Shown here: piece by piece, positions 17,692-27,800 of the stretch
Layout: each line of letters starts with the position of its first letter
Position numbering within the stretch: the stretch's first letter is position 1
Assembly (NCBI GenBank): GCA_002345675.1
Contig: DDWL01000035.1
Location: 1-43,641 of the forward strand
Length of the DNA: 43,641 bases
Origin: Bacteroidales bacterium UBA2287
GTDB taxonomy: Bacteria; Bacteroidota; Bacteroidia; Bacteroidales; Tenuifilaceae
Direction of reading: 5' to 3'
Program-made: the position numbers and the translations under genes
Notes under the pieces: model-generated
Seen by the model: the letters and a program-made list of their open reading frames with translations, nothing else
What the model was told of the DNA's origin: nothing
Database searches by the model: none

Positions 17692-20600
17692 TTACTTCTT
17701 AATCATTTTGCGTACAATACGATCGCCATTGGCAGCCTCGAAAGTAACGAGGTAAATGCCTGTCGACAGATTAGCAGTTTCAACAGTAGCAGCACCATTT
17801 GTACGAACATCCATAACAACTTGACCAACTAAGTTGGCAACAACCATACGGCTAACAAGCAATGGGTTGCTTATTGTAATTTGGTTGCTAAATGGGTTAG
17901 GATATGTACTTAAACCAGTTAAAATATTGGTGTTTAGTCCTGTTATAATTAGAGTAATAGGCTCAACAACATCGGCATTAGTTACAGTAACAGCACCTTC
18001 AACAAGGTCGTAACCTTCCTTGTAAATAGCGTAGTTGTAAGTACCAGCATAAATACCAGTAAACACATACTGGCCTGTGGGGTAATCAACTCCGTTGAAA
18101 GAAATAGTAGCATCGGTAATAGGAGCGCTAGCCTCGTCAACAATGTTAAATGTAACGGTATAGCTCGATGCTATTTCAAAGTCGATAGTAACCATTGCGG
18201 TTTCGCCAGTTGTGTAAACTGCCTTAACACCTGCGGTGTAAGAACCAACTGCTAAGTCTTCGAATAAATACGACTCTTCGGTCACACCTGTTGCAACCTC
18301 AACACCGTCTAATTCAACTGTATAACTTTCGAGTGCTTTATTAGCAACTTTTCTAGGTGCTTTTACTTTTTCGCCATTAGCTGTTAAAATCCAAAGGTCC
18401 ATAATAAAGTCACCCGCAGTAGGTTCAGAAGGAGTTCCAACAAATGTTGTTAAGTCAACTGCAAAGAAGGAAGCTCCATTAGCTGTACCATCGGTATTTA
18501 CACATGGGTAAGCATCGGTCGAAATATTTCCAAAAGGCTGAAGGAAAATACCAACACTTTTCCCACCTAAACCTTCAACAGAACCTAAATCAACTCCAAG
18601 TTCCCAAGTGTCATTACCAGTTGATGTGTAGTTACCAGTAACATGAGCCGAAACTACGTCGGTCATATTAGCCACATGGAATTTATAAGTCCAAGTTCCC
18701 ATTGTTCCCCATGATACATGATGAAAATCAACTTCTAAAATAACTGCATCGGGGTATGCGCTTAGGTCGTAAACAACGCCATAACCTTTATTAAACTGTT
18801 GGTAGTACCCACCATCTGCACCAACACCTGTGTGCTGTGAAATCTCGAGAGGAGAAGAAAAAACATTGTTCCAAGAGAACAAAGCATCGCTACCAGTAAC
18901 TTCAACAAGTAAATTATTAGGAATAACCATAGGTTCAACCATTACAACAGGAACAGTAACAGCGGCGGAAACCTCTAATTCAACACCAATAATAGAAGTG
19001 TAACCAGCCATTACTACATCGTAGGTATAAGTACCAACAGGAACATCAGTAAATACAGCTTCCCCATCAACAGCAGTTTTTGAGTCAACTACTACTCCAC
19101 CAAAATAAGCTGTAACAGTTGCATTCAGCGGATCGCCTATAGCATTTTCAATGTTAAATGTAACATCAAAAACTGTTAAAGCAGTCAAGGCAACATTCTC
19201 AGTTTGGTCTACACCATCAACAACTACAACGTCCGAAGTACTAGTAAAGTCTTCGAAACCAAAAGCAGTTACAGAATAAGGATATGTGCCTTGAAGTAGG
19301 AATGCAGTTGCATTTCCAGCAGCGTTTGTAATATAATTTGAACTATTAACGGTTACTGTAGCACCCTCCACAGGAATTACTCCATCTGTTACATTAAAAG
19401 TAACATTTGCGCCTGGTAATTTTGACAATTCAACATTATCAATGTACCAATAGTCCATATCAAAAGAATACCCGTTAAAGAAGAATGCTAAGCGGAAATT
19501 AGCAGAACCTACGTGAGCATTATTAATAATAAGCGTTTTGGTTTCTGGGCCAACATTAGCTGTTGGATCAATTGACCATACCTCTGTCCATGTAGCGCCG
19601 TCATCAATAGTTGTAGCAACTCCAAATTTTTGAACTGCAGTATGAGTATACCAGTCGATGAAATGTTTAAACTCCAATTTTAATGCCCCCATACCTGTTG
19701 TGTTAATAACTGGAGAAACAAAACTAGAGAGTCCAGTAAATGAAGGACTATAATAGAATCTTAGTTCATTTGCAGCACCACCCGCATTAGCTGTAGCAAC
19801 TACCGACCAGTTAGTTAGCCCTAAGCCCTGTGCAGCCCAACCTGAAGGGATACCAGCAGCAGCAAATTGTTCATAAATTAAAAAATCGCCAAATAGCAAA
19901 GTATTCGAATTAGCGCTTCCGCCAACCCCAATTGCATTGCTTGCAGTAACCTTATAGTAATAGTTGGCTGGGTTTACTAAAGTTTCGGTAAAAGTTAAAC
20001 CAGGTTGGTCGTCGGAAACTAAAACGGCACCTGGGTATCGTACAACATCGTAGGTAAGGCCAGTTCCTGAGAAGAAAGCGCCATTTAAACCAACAACAGG
20101 AGCTGTCCACGACAGTTGAGCTTCCATGTCGTTTTTAACTAGTACAACATTGGTTGGAGCTGCGGGCTTGTCTTCGCCAATATAAACCGAAACAGAAGCA
20201 GGCAAACCAGCACCAGCTGAATTGGTTCCAATAACCTTAAACGTATAGGTGCCAGCTGCAGCAACAGTTGCAGCAAATGTTTCGGCACCACCAATTACAG
20301 GTGAAGCACTTGTAAAAATTGGAGTTACCATGTCGGCAGCATCGTATAAACTTACCGAGGTTAATTCGGTTAGAGCACTTCCTGCAACATCTAAAGCAGG
20401 GTTATTCCACGAAATATTGGCAGTTAAAGCACCTGCAGGTTCGGCAACAGCTGTTAAGGCTGTGGATACTGCAGGAGCAGTAGGTGCTGCAGCAGTAGCT
20501 ACTTCGAAAACAACTACCTTATTAAGCGTTTGTTGAAAGTTTGCTAATAAAACATATTTACCAGGTACAAGAGTAGCAGAACCTCCCATGCCACCAGCTA

Positions 20601-21381
20601 AAGCAGCAGCTTCAACACCCGCTACAACAGCTGCGTCGTAGGTTAATTCAATGGTATTGGTTGAAATTTTATATTTTACAATGTCAACTTGGGGGGCAAC
20701 AGCATCCTGGCTGAAAAACCATAGGTAAGGACCACCAACAGAGGTTCCGTCATAAGTACTACCATAATTACCTGCAAACCCAGCAGGAGGAGTAACTGTC
20801 TGTATCAACGACCCATCCATTTTGTGTGAGCTAAGTAATGCCCAGTCACCAGTCCAAAAACCGCCGTTTCCACCATCTAATGTTGGATCGTAGGAAAGAT
20901 GTCTAACCGTTTTGCCAGCCATTGGAATGGTTGCAACCAATGTTTTATTTACAAAATCCATTTTGTAAATACTTGTAGCAGTTGCACCAGCACGTCCGTA
21001 GAAGTAAGTTCCGTCGTACGCTAAATCGCGAATTCCAGCAGCAACACCAGGAATTGTAAATGTTTCAACTAAAGTTCCATTTGTTTGCCACTTAGTAATA
21101 TTACCATTAGCCGACCAAAATGCTGTGTAAATATAAGTGCCGTCGGTTTCAACTGCTTGCTCTCCAGCTGAAACATTAAAAGAGAATAACACATCCCAAA
21201 TAGCTTTAGTGCTGAAACTAACATTTGAAGAAACATTAGGGCATCTGTCAAAAATTTCAGGGCTTAAAATTTCTTTTTTGGCCTTCTCATCGAGTTGCCT
21301 GCTAACCCTCGATTGCGCATTAGCTGTACCTCCAAAAAGCACAGTAAAAGCTAAAAGCATTGTAAAAATTTTCATTCTCAT
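17692..21381 (-). CDS. Giant secreted protein with T9SS type A sorting domain, propeller, FN3 and MAM-like domains
   Basis: 1229 residues. Signal peptide MRMKIFTMLLAFTVLFGGTANAQ. Residues about 60-300 form a beta-propeller-like region (VETDGTYIYTAFW, RDLAYDGTYFYGR, HLSYDPTL). About 300-500 holds two fibronectin-III-like modules. About 500-660 is a MAM/cleaved-adhesin-like jelly roll (YEQFAAAGIPSGWAAQGLG, ending DMDYWYIDNVELS). Then come two carboxypeptidase-regulatory-type modules, a further beta domain (YYQQFNKGYGVVYDL), and two more small modules. The last 75 residues are a T9SS sorting domain (YPNPFSNQITI, GIYLVTFEA, KMIKK), so the protein is exported across the outer membrane and fixed to the surface. 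No catalytic motif is seen; adhesin or ligand binding is the likely role. The start could be the second ATG at 21375. Confidence 0.9.
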   Translation of the reverse strand: MRMKIFTMLLAFTVLFGGTANAQSRVSRQLDEKAKKEILSPEIFDRCPNVSSNVSFSTKAIWDVLFSFNVSAGEQAVETDGTYIYTAFWSANGNITKWQTNGTLVETFTIPGVAAGIRDLAYDGTYFYGRAGATATSIYKMDFVNKTLVATIPMAGKTVRHLSYDPTLDGGNGGFWTGDWALLSSHKMDGSLIQTVTPPAGFAGNYGSTYDGTSVGGPYLWFFSQDAVAPQVDIVKYKISTNTIELTYDAAVVAGVEAAALAGGMGGSATLVPGKYVLLANFQQTLNKVVVFEVATAAAPTAPAVSTALTAVAEPAGALTANISWNNPALDVAGSALTELTSVSLYDAADMVTPIFTSASPVIGGAETFAATVAAAGTYTFKVIGTNSAGAGLPASVSVYIGEDKPAAPTNVVLVKNDMEAQLSWTAPVVGLNGAFFSGTGLTYDVVRYPGAVLVSDDQPGLTFTETLVNPANYYYKVTASNAIGVGGSANSNTLLFGDFLIYEQFAAAGIPSGWAAQGLGLTNWSVVATANAGGAANELRFYYSPSFTGLSSFVSPVINTTGMGALKLEFKHFIDWYTHTAVQKFGVATTIDDGATWTEVWSIDPTANVGPETKTLIINNAHVGSANFRLAFFFNGYSFDMDYWYIDNVELSKLPGANVTFNVTDGVIPVEGATVTVNSSNYITNAAGNATAFLLQGTYPYSVTAFGFEDFTSTSDVVVVDGVDQTENVALTALTVFDVTFNIENAIGDPLNATVTAYFGGVVVDSKTAVDGEAVFTDVPVGTYTYDVVMAGYTSIIGVELEVSAAVTVPVVMVEPMVIPNNLLVEVTGSDALFSWNNVFSSPLEISQHTGVGADGGYYQQFNKGYGVVYDLSAYPDAVILEVDFHHVSWGTMGTWTYKFHVANMTDVVSAHVTGNYTSTGNDTWELGVDLGSVEGLGGKSVGIFLQPFGNISTDAYPCVNTDGTANGASFFAVDLTTFVGTPSEPTAGDFIMDLWILTANGEKVKAPRKVANKALESYTVELDGVEVATGVTEESYLFEDLAVGSYTAGVKAVYTTGETAMVTIDFEIASSYTVTFNIVDEASAPITDATISFNGVDYPTGQYVFTGIYAGTYNYAIYKEGYDLVEGAVTVTNADVVEPITLIITGLNTNILTGLSTYPNPFSNQITISNPLLVSRMVVANLVGQVVMDVRTNGAATVETANLSTGIYLVTFEAANGDRIVRKMIKK

Positions 21382-21621
21382 AGTTTGTTGTTTTAAGTTA
21401 TTAATTGGGGTTATTAAAAAAAATTAATAAGTACTTTAACTGTAAAGTTCGCTAGACCCTCCTTTCTTTCTTATGGTTTTTACTAATTAAACAGCGAACC
21501 AAATTATAATTAGTTTTTGATATTTCAAAATAAATATCACTTTTTGTTTTCTTAATTGGCATTTTAAAGCTGCTGTACTAATGCGTTCCGACTGCCAAGC
21601 GGGCAATAGCGACTTATTTCT

Positions 21622-21652
21622 ATCCGTCAGGCCGCTTGGAGCGGTAGGACGT
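21622..21652. repeat. REP-like palindrome, degenerate copy 4
   Basis: Arms CCGTCAGGCCGCT and AGCGGTAGGACG with a few mismatches; same family. A half copy (CCGTCAGACAG) is at 21721-21731. Confidence 0.7.
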
Positions 21653-21662
21653 TATATAGCAG

Positions 21663-21708
21663 ACTCAGAGTGCGACTTTGCTTCGACTAAAATCACAATG
21701 CGTGGGTC
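21663..21708. repeat. Degenerate 3'-module hairpin remnant
   Basis: Begins with the same ACTCAGAGTGCGACT as the hairpins at 17649 and 21816, then diverges (TTGCTTCGACT...). The right arm is not recognisable. This may mark another decayed 3' module. Confidence 0.5.
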
Positions 21709-21739
21709 GCTTTGGCAAACCCGTCAGACAGTTTAATAA

Positions 21740-21770
21740 CCCGTCAGACCGCTTGGAGCGGTCGGACGGG
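21740..21770. repeat. REP-like palindrome, copy 5
   Basis: Arms CCCGTCAGACCGCT and AGCGGTCGGACGGG pair with one mismatch around a TGG loop. It lies 3 nt past the T-run of the terminator at 21774-21803 in the minus direction. Confidence 0.87.
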
Positions 21771-21773
21771 ATG

Positions 21774-21803
21774 AAAAAAGCCGCCCCAATTTCTCGGGGC
21801 GGC
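21774..21803 (-). terminator. Terminator of the 2225-aa cargo gene
   Basis: Stem GCCGCCCC / GGGGCGGC (21780-21787, 21796-21803) with an 8-nt loop, followed on the minus strand by six Ts. Confidence 0.9.
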
Positions 21804-21814
21804 TATTAAATACT

Positions 21815-21849
21815 TACTCAGAGTGCGACTCGAAGTCGCGCCCTGAGTA
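21815..21849. repeat. 3'-module hairpin after the 2225-aa cargo gene
   Basis: Same sequence as the hairpin at 17648-17682 (outer arms TACTCAG / CTGAGTA, inner arms GCGACT / AGTCGC). It lies 11 nt past the stop codon, before the terminator and REP palindrome. Confidence 0.82.
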
Positions 21850-21860
21850 TAAGAGAAAAA

Positions 21861-24800
21861 CTATTTCTTAACCATTTTACGTACAATGCTTTCGCCATTA
21901 GCTGCCTCGAAGGTAACAAGGTAAACGCCTTTTGACAAAGAGCCAGTTTCAACTGTAGCAGTTCCGTTTGTACGAACATCCATAACAACCTGACCAATTA
22001 AATTAGCAACAACTACGCGGCTAACAACCGAAGGATTGCTAATGGTAATTTGGTTGCTGAATGGGTTTGGATATGCGCTAAGGTTACTAAGAGCATTTGT
22101 GTTAACGCCAACTGGAATCATAGGTATATTGATAGTTTGATCGGCAGCAACAACAGTTGCTGTTCCAGTAACAGTAACAAAACCAGCCTTGGCAACTGAG
22201 TAATCGTAAGCATCAGCAACTAAGTTGGGGAATACATAAACACCAGCAGCAGCAGCAGTACCGTCGAAGGTAATAACTGCGTCGGTAATAGCATTTACTC
22301 CATCAGTTACTGTAAAGGTAACAGTGTAAGTAGGAACAGGAATAAGTTCGAATTTTGCATAAAGCAACTTGTCTCCAATAGTTGTGATTTGAGAAACAAC
22401 ATCACCTGTAAATTCAGCGTTATCAAACCAACCATCAAAGGTGTAACCTACTTTGCTTGCATCTGTTAAAGTTAATGGCAAATTGGTTATGGTGAAAGTA
22501 GCAGGATTTGTGTGAGTACCACCATCGGCATTGTATGTAATGGTGTAAATAATTGCTTCGAACTCAACACTTACAGCTGCATTGGCTGCTATGTTTTCAA
22601 GTGTATATATGGTAGCAGTATTGCCTGTAACAACTGAATTGTTAAGTTTCCATTCTTTTACTTCGTAACCTTCATCAGGTGTAGCTGTGAACAATACGCT
22701 TTTACCTTTTATAACTGACGCAGGACTGGTAATAGGACTACCATCAACAGTAGCACCTAAAGTTCCATTTGCACCAACAACGCTAAAGGTAACCTCGTAA
22801 GAAGGAGTGAAAGGTATTGCAAAAGCTACGATTTCGGCATCTAACATTAATTGCCCCTTTAATGTAGCAGCACCAGTTGCAGTGTTTACTGTATAGAAAC
22901 CACCGGCAACACCCGTGCCCATTTGATTCCAATATAGAACATCACCATTTCTATGGTCAAATGCCATTGACTGAACGTAAGTAATTCCAGTTACACCTGT
23001 TGAACCAACAACTGTAGCAACACCTGTAGTTTTATCAATTGTATATAAACTACCATCGGTGAAAACAGAATACAATTGACCTTGTAAGTTACAAGCTAAA
23101 GTAATAGGTGCTCCAGTAGAGTTTGCGCCAATTTGAGTTAGAACACCTGTTTCGAGGTTAATAGAATAGAGCCCAAAAACATCGCCTGTGAACGAAACTA
23201 CACCGAAAAGCGTATTAGTTGTATAATCGTAACTAATATCGTTTGGAGCGTAAGTAATACCGGTAGAATTCAGAATAGTTTTTACTCCAGTTGTTGGATT
23301 TATAGTAATAAATCGGTTAACCAAAGTTGTAGTATTTCTATCGAAAGCATACCATATTCCATCAATCCACTCTCCACCTCTTGCCGAGAACGCATCGGAA
23401 GCATGGTCTGCAATAGGCACTAATACGTCAGGGTAATTAAGGTCGTAGTAAACAGGAGCTTTAACAGGATAAATTACATAACCATAAGCTAAATTAGCTG
23501 GGTTAAGGACAGTATATGTAGCGCTTGAACTATTATTTGCAGCAACTTCATCTCCGGCAAGTTGAGTTGTAACAGTTGCCGTATATTGACCTGTTGTTGG
23601 CAAAGTAACACTTGCAAAAGTAAGGCTTTGTGAAATTTCACTTGCTAAGCCTGTTACCGACAAAGTTTCTGAATAATTGTAAGAAGCACCATCAGTGATT
23701 GAAAGAAGAACATCGAAAGTAGCTACATTCAAGCCATTATTTCGAACTGTTGCAGTAGGTATAATCGCTTCGCCTTCCATTGCAGTTTTAGATGCAACGG
23801 ATGTAACAGAGGCATCATTAGCAGCAGGTTCAAATACGCTAACATTATCAATATACCAGTAATCAATTTGATATAAATTACCTGTAATTGCAAAAGCAAT
23901 ATAAGTTACATTGCCCAAGTTATTAACTATTGATAAATTAACTTGTTCTGCTGCAATATTGGTTGATGTAGTTGCTACACTCCATGACTCGTCGGTCCAA
24001 TTAATGCCATCGTTTGACGATTGTACTTTAAGGGTTGCACCAGTTCCGTAGGTATCGAGCATGTGCCTAAAGCTTAATTTTAAATTGCTAACACCTTGAG
24101 TATTTAATGCAGGAGTAACAAATCGGGAAGTAACAAAATTAATATTTTGGTAAGTAAATTTCATTTCATTAGCAGCACCACCCGCAATAGTAGTTGTGCT
24201 AATAGTCCACCTAGGCGCTGTAACACCAGCAGTATTAACCTCAGACCAACCTACAGGAATAGTTGCAGCATCAAAGTTTTCAACTAATGGTAAACTGTAA
24301 ACAACTTTAACAGTAACTGTATAAACCTTAGTTGTTAAATCTTCGGCAGTAACAGTATAAGTTATAGAAGTTGAAAAATCATTAGCTTCGCCCGAAAGAG
24401 GAGATACAGTCGAGTAATCGGAAGTTGTTATTGTAGGCACTAATGAAGTTAAAGTAACTGCATTAGTAACGAACAATGTAACTGTGTTAGTTCCAACAAC
24501 CCCTATTATATCGGAGGTAATTCCTGCTGCGCCATTATCGGCAGCCATGAAATTGAAAGTAAGAATATCCTTTGCAGAACTCTTAACATTATTAACTACA
24601 GAATAATCGGTTACTGTGGCTAACAAATTATCGGAAACGTCACGGATATTGCCTAATGCGTTATCGAAAGAGAATGTAACTGATTGGTGCGAGGTAACTG
24701 CTGTAGCCAAAGTAAATGTTAATACCGAAGTATTGTTTCCGGCAAAACTATTAATAGCAACAGTGTTCCCATCAACTTTTACAGTAATGCCAGTTGTGCT

Positions 24801-27800
24801 AGTAATCTTAACATTTTCATCAAAACTAACAACAACATTTGCAGGAGCTGCATTTTCAACGCTTGCGCTTGAAATTGTAGGAGGAGTAACATCGCCTGCT
24901 CCGGTAGTAAATGTCACACTATTAGTGCCAGTTAGTGCATTGTCGGACATGTCTTCAACGCCCGTAATTGTTACTAAAAAGTCTTTAAACCCAATTAGAG
25001 CTGCGTCTGGAATTATTGTCAACACTTTATTTAAGTACGTAACAGTAAACGCAACATCTTCACTGGTATCAACTCTTTTGAATGCAACAACAGTTCCATC
25101 AATTGGATCGTTATTTACTTTGCGTACATTTTCGCTAAAAGTAACAACTACGTTTGAACCAACGGGAACATCAATTGCAGCATTGGCAGGGTTAAACGAT
25201 AAAATTGTTGGAGCAATATTGTCATAATCACCTGCATCGGCACCAATATCAACTGGTGTTTTGTTTGCACGAATATCTCCATCAAAGTCATTTGTAACAG
25301 AAGGAATATCAATTCCTACACCTTCTGCTGGCGAACCCATTGATATGTGTAAATTTGGAATAGCAGCAGTTGGGTTAACAAACAATGGGTCGGCAACAAT
25401 ACTATTTGGGTCTAAAGTTGCATTTAAAGCCTTCCATCCTGCAAAATCGTAATCGGTTGTACTTACCGCAAACAGATTAGCAGGTATTGTATTGTTAAAT
25501 AAATTGTAGTCAGTAACCAACCAAGCCGCAGAGTAATCTGTAGCTGAACCAATTCTAAATGCATAGTTTTTACCTGTAGATGTTGCATTGGTTCTGCCAT
25601 TAACAAAAATATTGTTATTAACATCACAAGCCGAACTTGTTTGAGCACGGTGGAAAGCAAAAGTGTTTGAATTTACACCAGTTGCAGTACCACCTACGTA
25701 AACAGAGTTGAAGTAAAATTTAATTCCACTACCAAGAGGTTGATTAATACCCCTAATATCTATACCGTTGGTAATATTATGCCCTAAAGCAATCATATTA
25801 TTTTGTACAGTACAAGTTCCTCCGCCAACATATACGCCCGAAATTACAGCAAACGAACTATTAGAAGCAGTTTTCAAATCATAAATATAATTACGTTGAA
25901 CCAAATTAGCACCTAATGTAGGGCCCGAGTATTGAATTCCGGTAACACCAACACCAGCTGTTGCATTAGTATTGTTCAAATTGTAAATAGTGTTAGTACT
26001 TATGTTTTGACCAGCAACTGCACTTGTATTTGAAATACCAACAACCGAAGGAGTTGTTAACGAAGTATTTCCCGATCTGCTTGAAAGCGCATAAATTGTA
26101 TTGCTTTCAATAACATTTGAACCGCCTATTGCGTTTACTCCAAATGCTTGCGAAGTAGTTGCATTAGATGTAGATACTGTTAAATTAGCAATAGTATTAT
26201 TTTTAATTTCATTGTTGCCAATGGCAGCACTTTGAATGCCAATTACGTTGCAAACAGCAGTAGTTGTCCCTATACCACTAATCATATTATCGGCAAGTGT
26301 GGCCGAGCCAATAAAATTATCAGTAATATTTAATGAATTAACAGCAACAGTTCCGCCCGATACTCTAATACCGGCAACAGCATATCCTATAGCTGCCGTA
26401 CTGGTAGCTCCAATTGAAATACCACCTATTTGATTGTACTTAAGGTTTACAACACCTGCAGAAGCAGAGTTTATTCCAACAATAAGTGCACCTGAAGTCG
26501 AAGAAGTACAAACAATTGCTGTATTACTTAAGCTGCTTCCAATAATATTAGGATTAGCTAGTGAGCCAACATTAACATTTCCTGCATTTACACTTATACC
26601 ACCCCATATACCTGCACCTGTGCTTGCACCACTTGATGTGGCAAGTACAAAATTAGTTATTGTATTTCCGGTTACTGTAGATACAGCTGCAGCTCCAACA
26701 TTCATGTAAATACCTATAATTCTATTAGCTCTTGCAGTTGTTACCCAGTTTAATGTATAAGGTGTTCCTGCACAAAGTGGTGCATTACCACCTATATAGT
26801 TGTTGGTTACAGTAAAACCACCAGTAGCAGTTGTATTTGTAATGTAAACAGGATAACTGAGACTTGCAGTTGTTGTAACAGTTCGTGGAACAGTTTGGTA
26901 AAAGCTATTTCCGGTAATGGTCCAATCAGAAGTGTTTGAAGCTAAATATACACCGAAAGAGGTACCCTCCATGAAAAAATCGAAAAGATTGGAATTAGAA
27001 ACAGTATTGAATCTGTTTTCTTTAGCAGCAGTTCCTCCTGAATAAACTAAAGCAGAAGCTAAATTTGCACCATCGGAACTAATATTACAGTAATCAATTA
27101 AGTTATTGCTATTACCTAACGTTCCGGTTGTAGTAGCAAAAAACACAACCGAACCGGTTGTTGATCTACCTTTTACGTTGCAATACTTAATTGTGTTATA
27201 AATAGCATCGTTACGTAAAAGAACTGTAACTCTCGAATCTGTAGTAGTTGCATTGGTATTGTTAATAGTTAAGTCGGCAGTTGTACCGGTTGCATTAACA
27301 CGACCATCGAATGTAACATATTTACTACCGTTCATGTCAATTGTGGTAAGAACAGCAGCAGAAGTAATTGACAAACCTGAAGCAGCCGGATAAACAGTAA
27401 TAGTTTTAGCGGCAGTTGCTACTGTTGAAGGTATAATAGGGAATGTTTCAACCGAAGAAACATAGTCGGCTTGTAAAATTAAATTTACCGAACCGGCTAA
27501 ACCGTTTACATTAATAGCAGCAAATGCAGCGGTTAACGAAGCGTAATCTCCAGTTGCACCAATAGTTTTATCACCACTTATTGTTCCTGCTAATGTAGCG
27601 TTGCTTCCTGTAAGATAAGCAGACTCTGCCTCAAAAACAGAAACAACTCTAAAATAATAGGTGGTGTTGTCTAATAAACCTGCTACAGCTAAACTGTAAG
27701 CATCGCCAGTTGCAGCAGTTGTCGTACTTGGAATATCGGCGCCTACTTGCGTATAAGGGCCAGCAACGTTGGTCGATGAATAAACCCTGAATGCTGTTTC

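Noticed and set aside
24616..25227. Open frame of 203 codons on plus
   Set aside because: It is antisense to the 2225-aa cargo gene, in low-complexity Thr/Val/Ser-rich sequence that leaves the opposite frame open; it has no domain or start signal.
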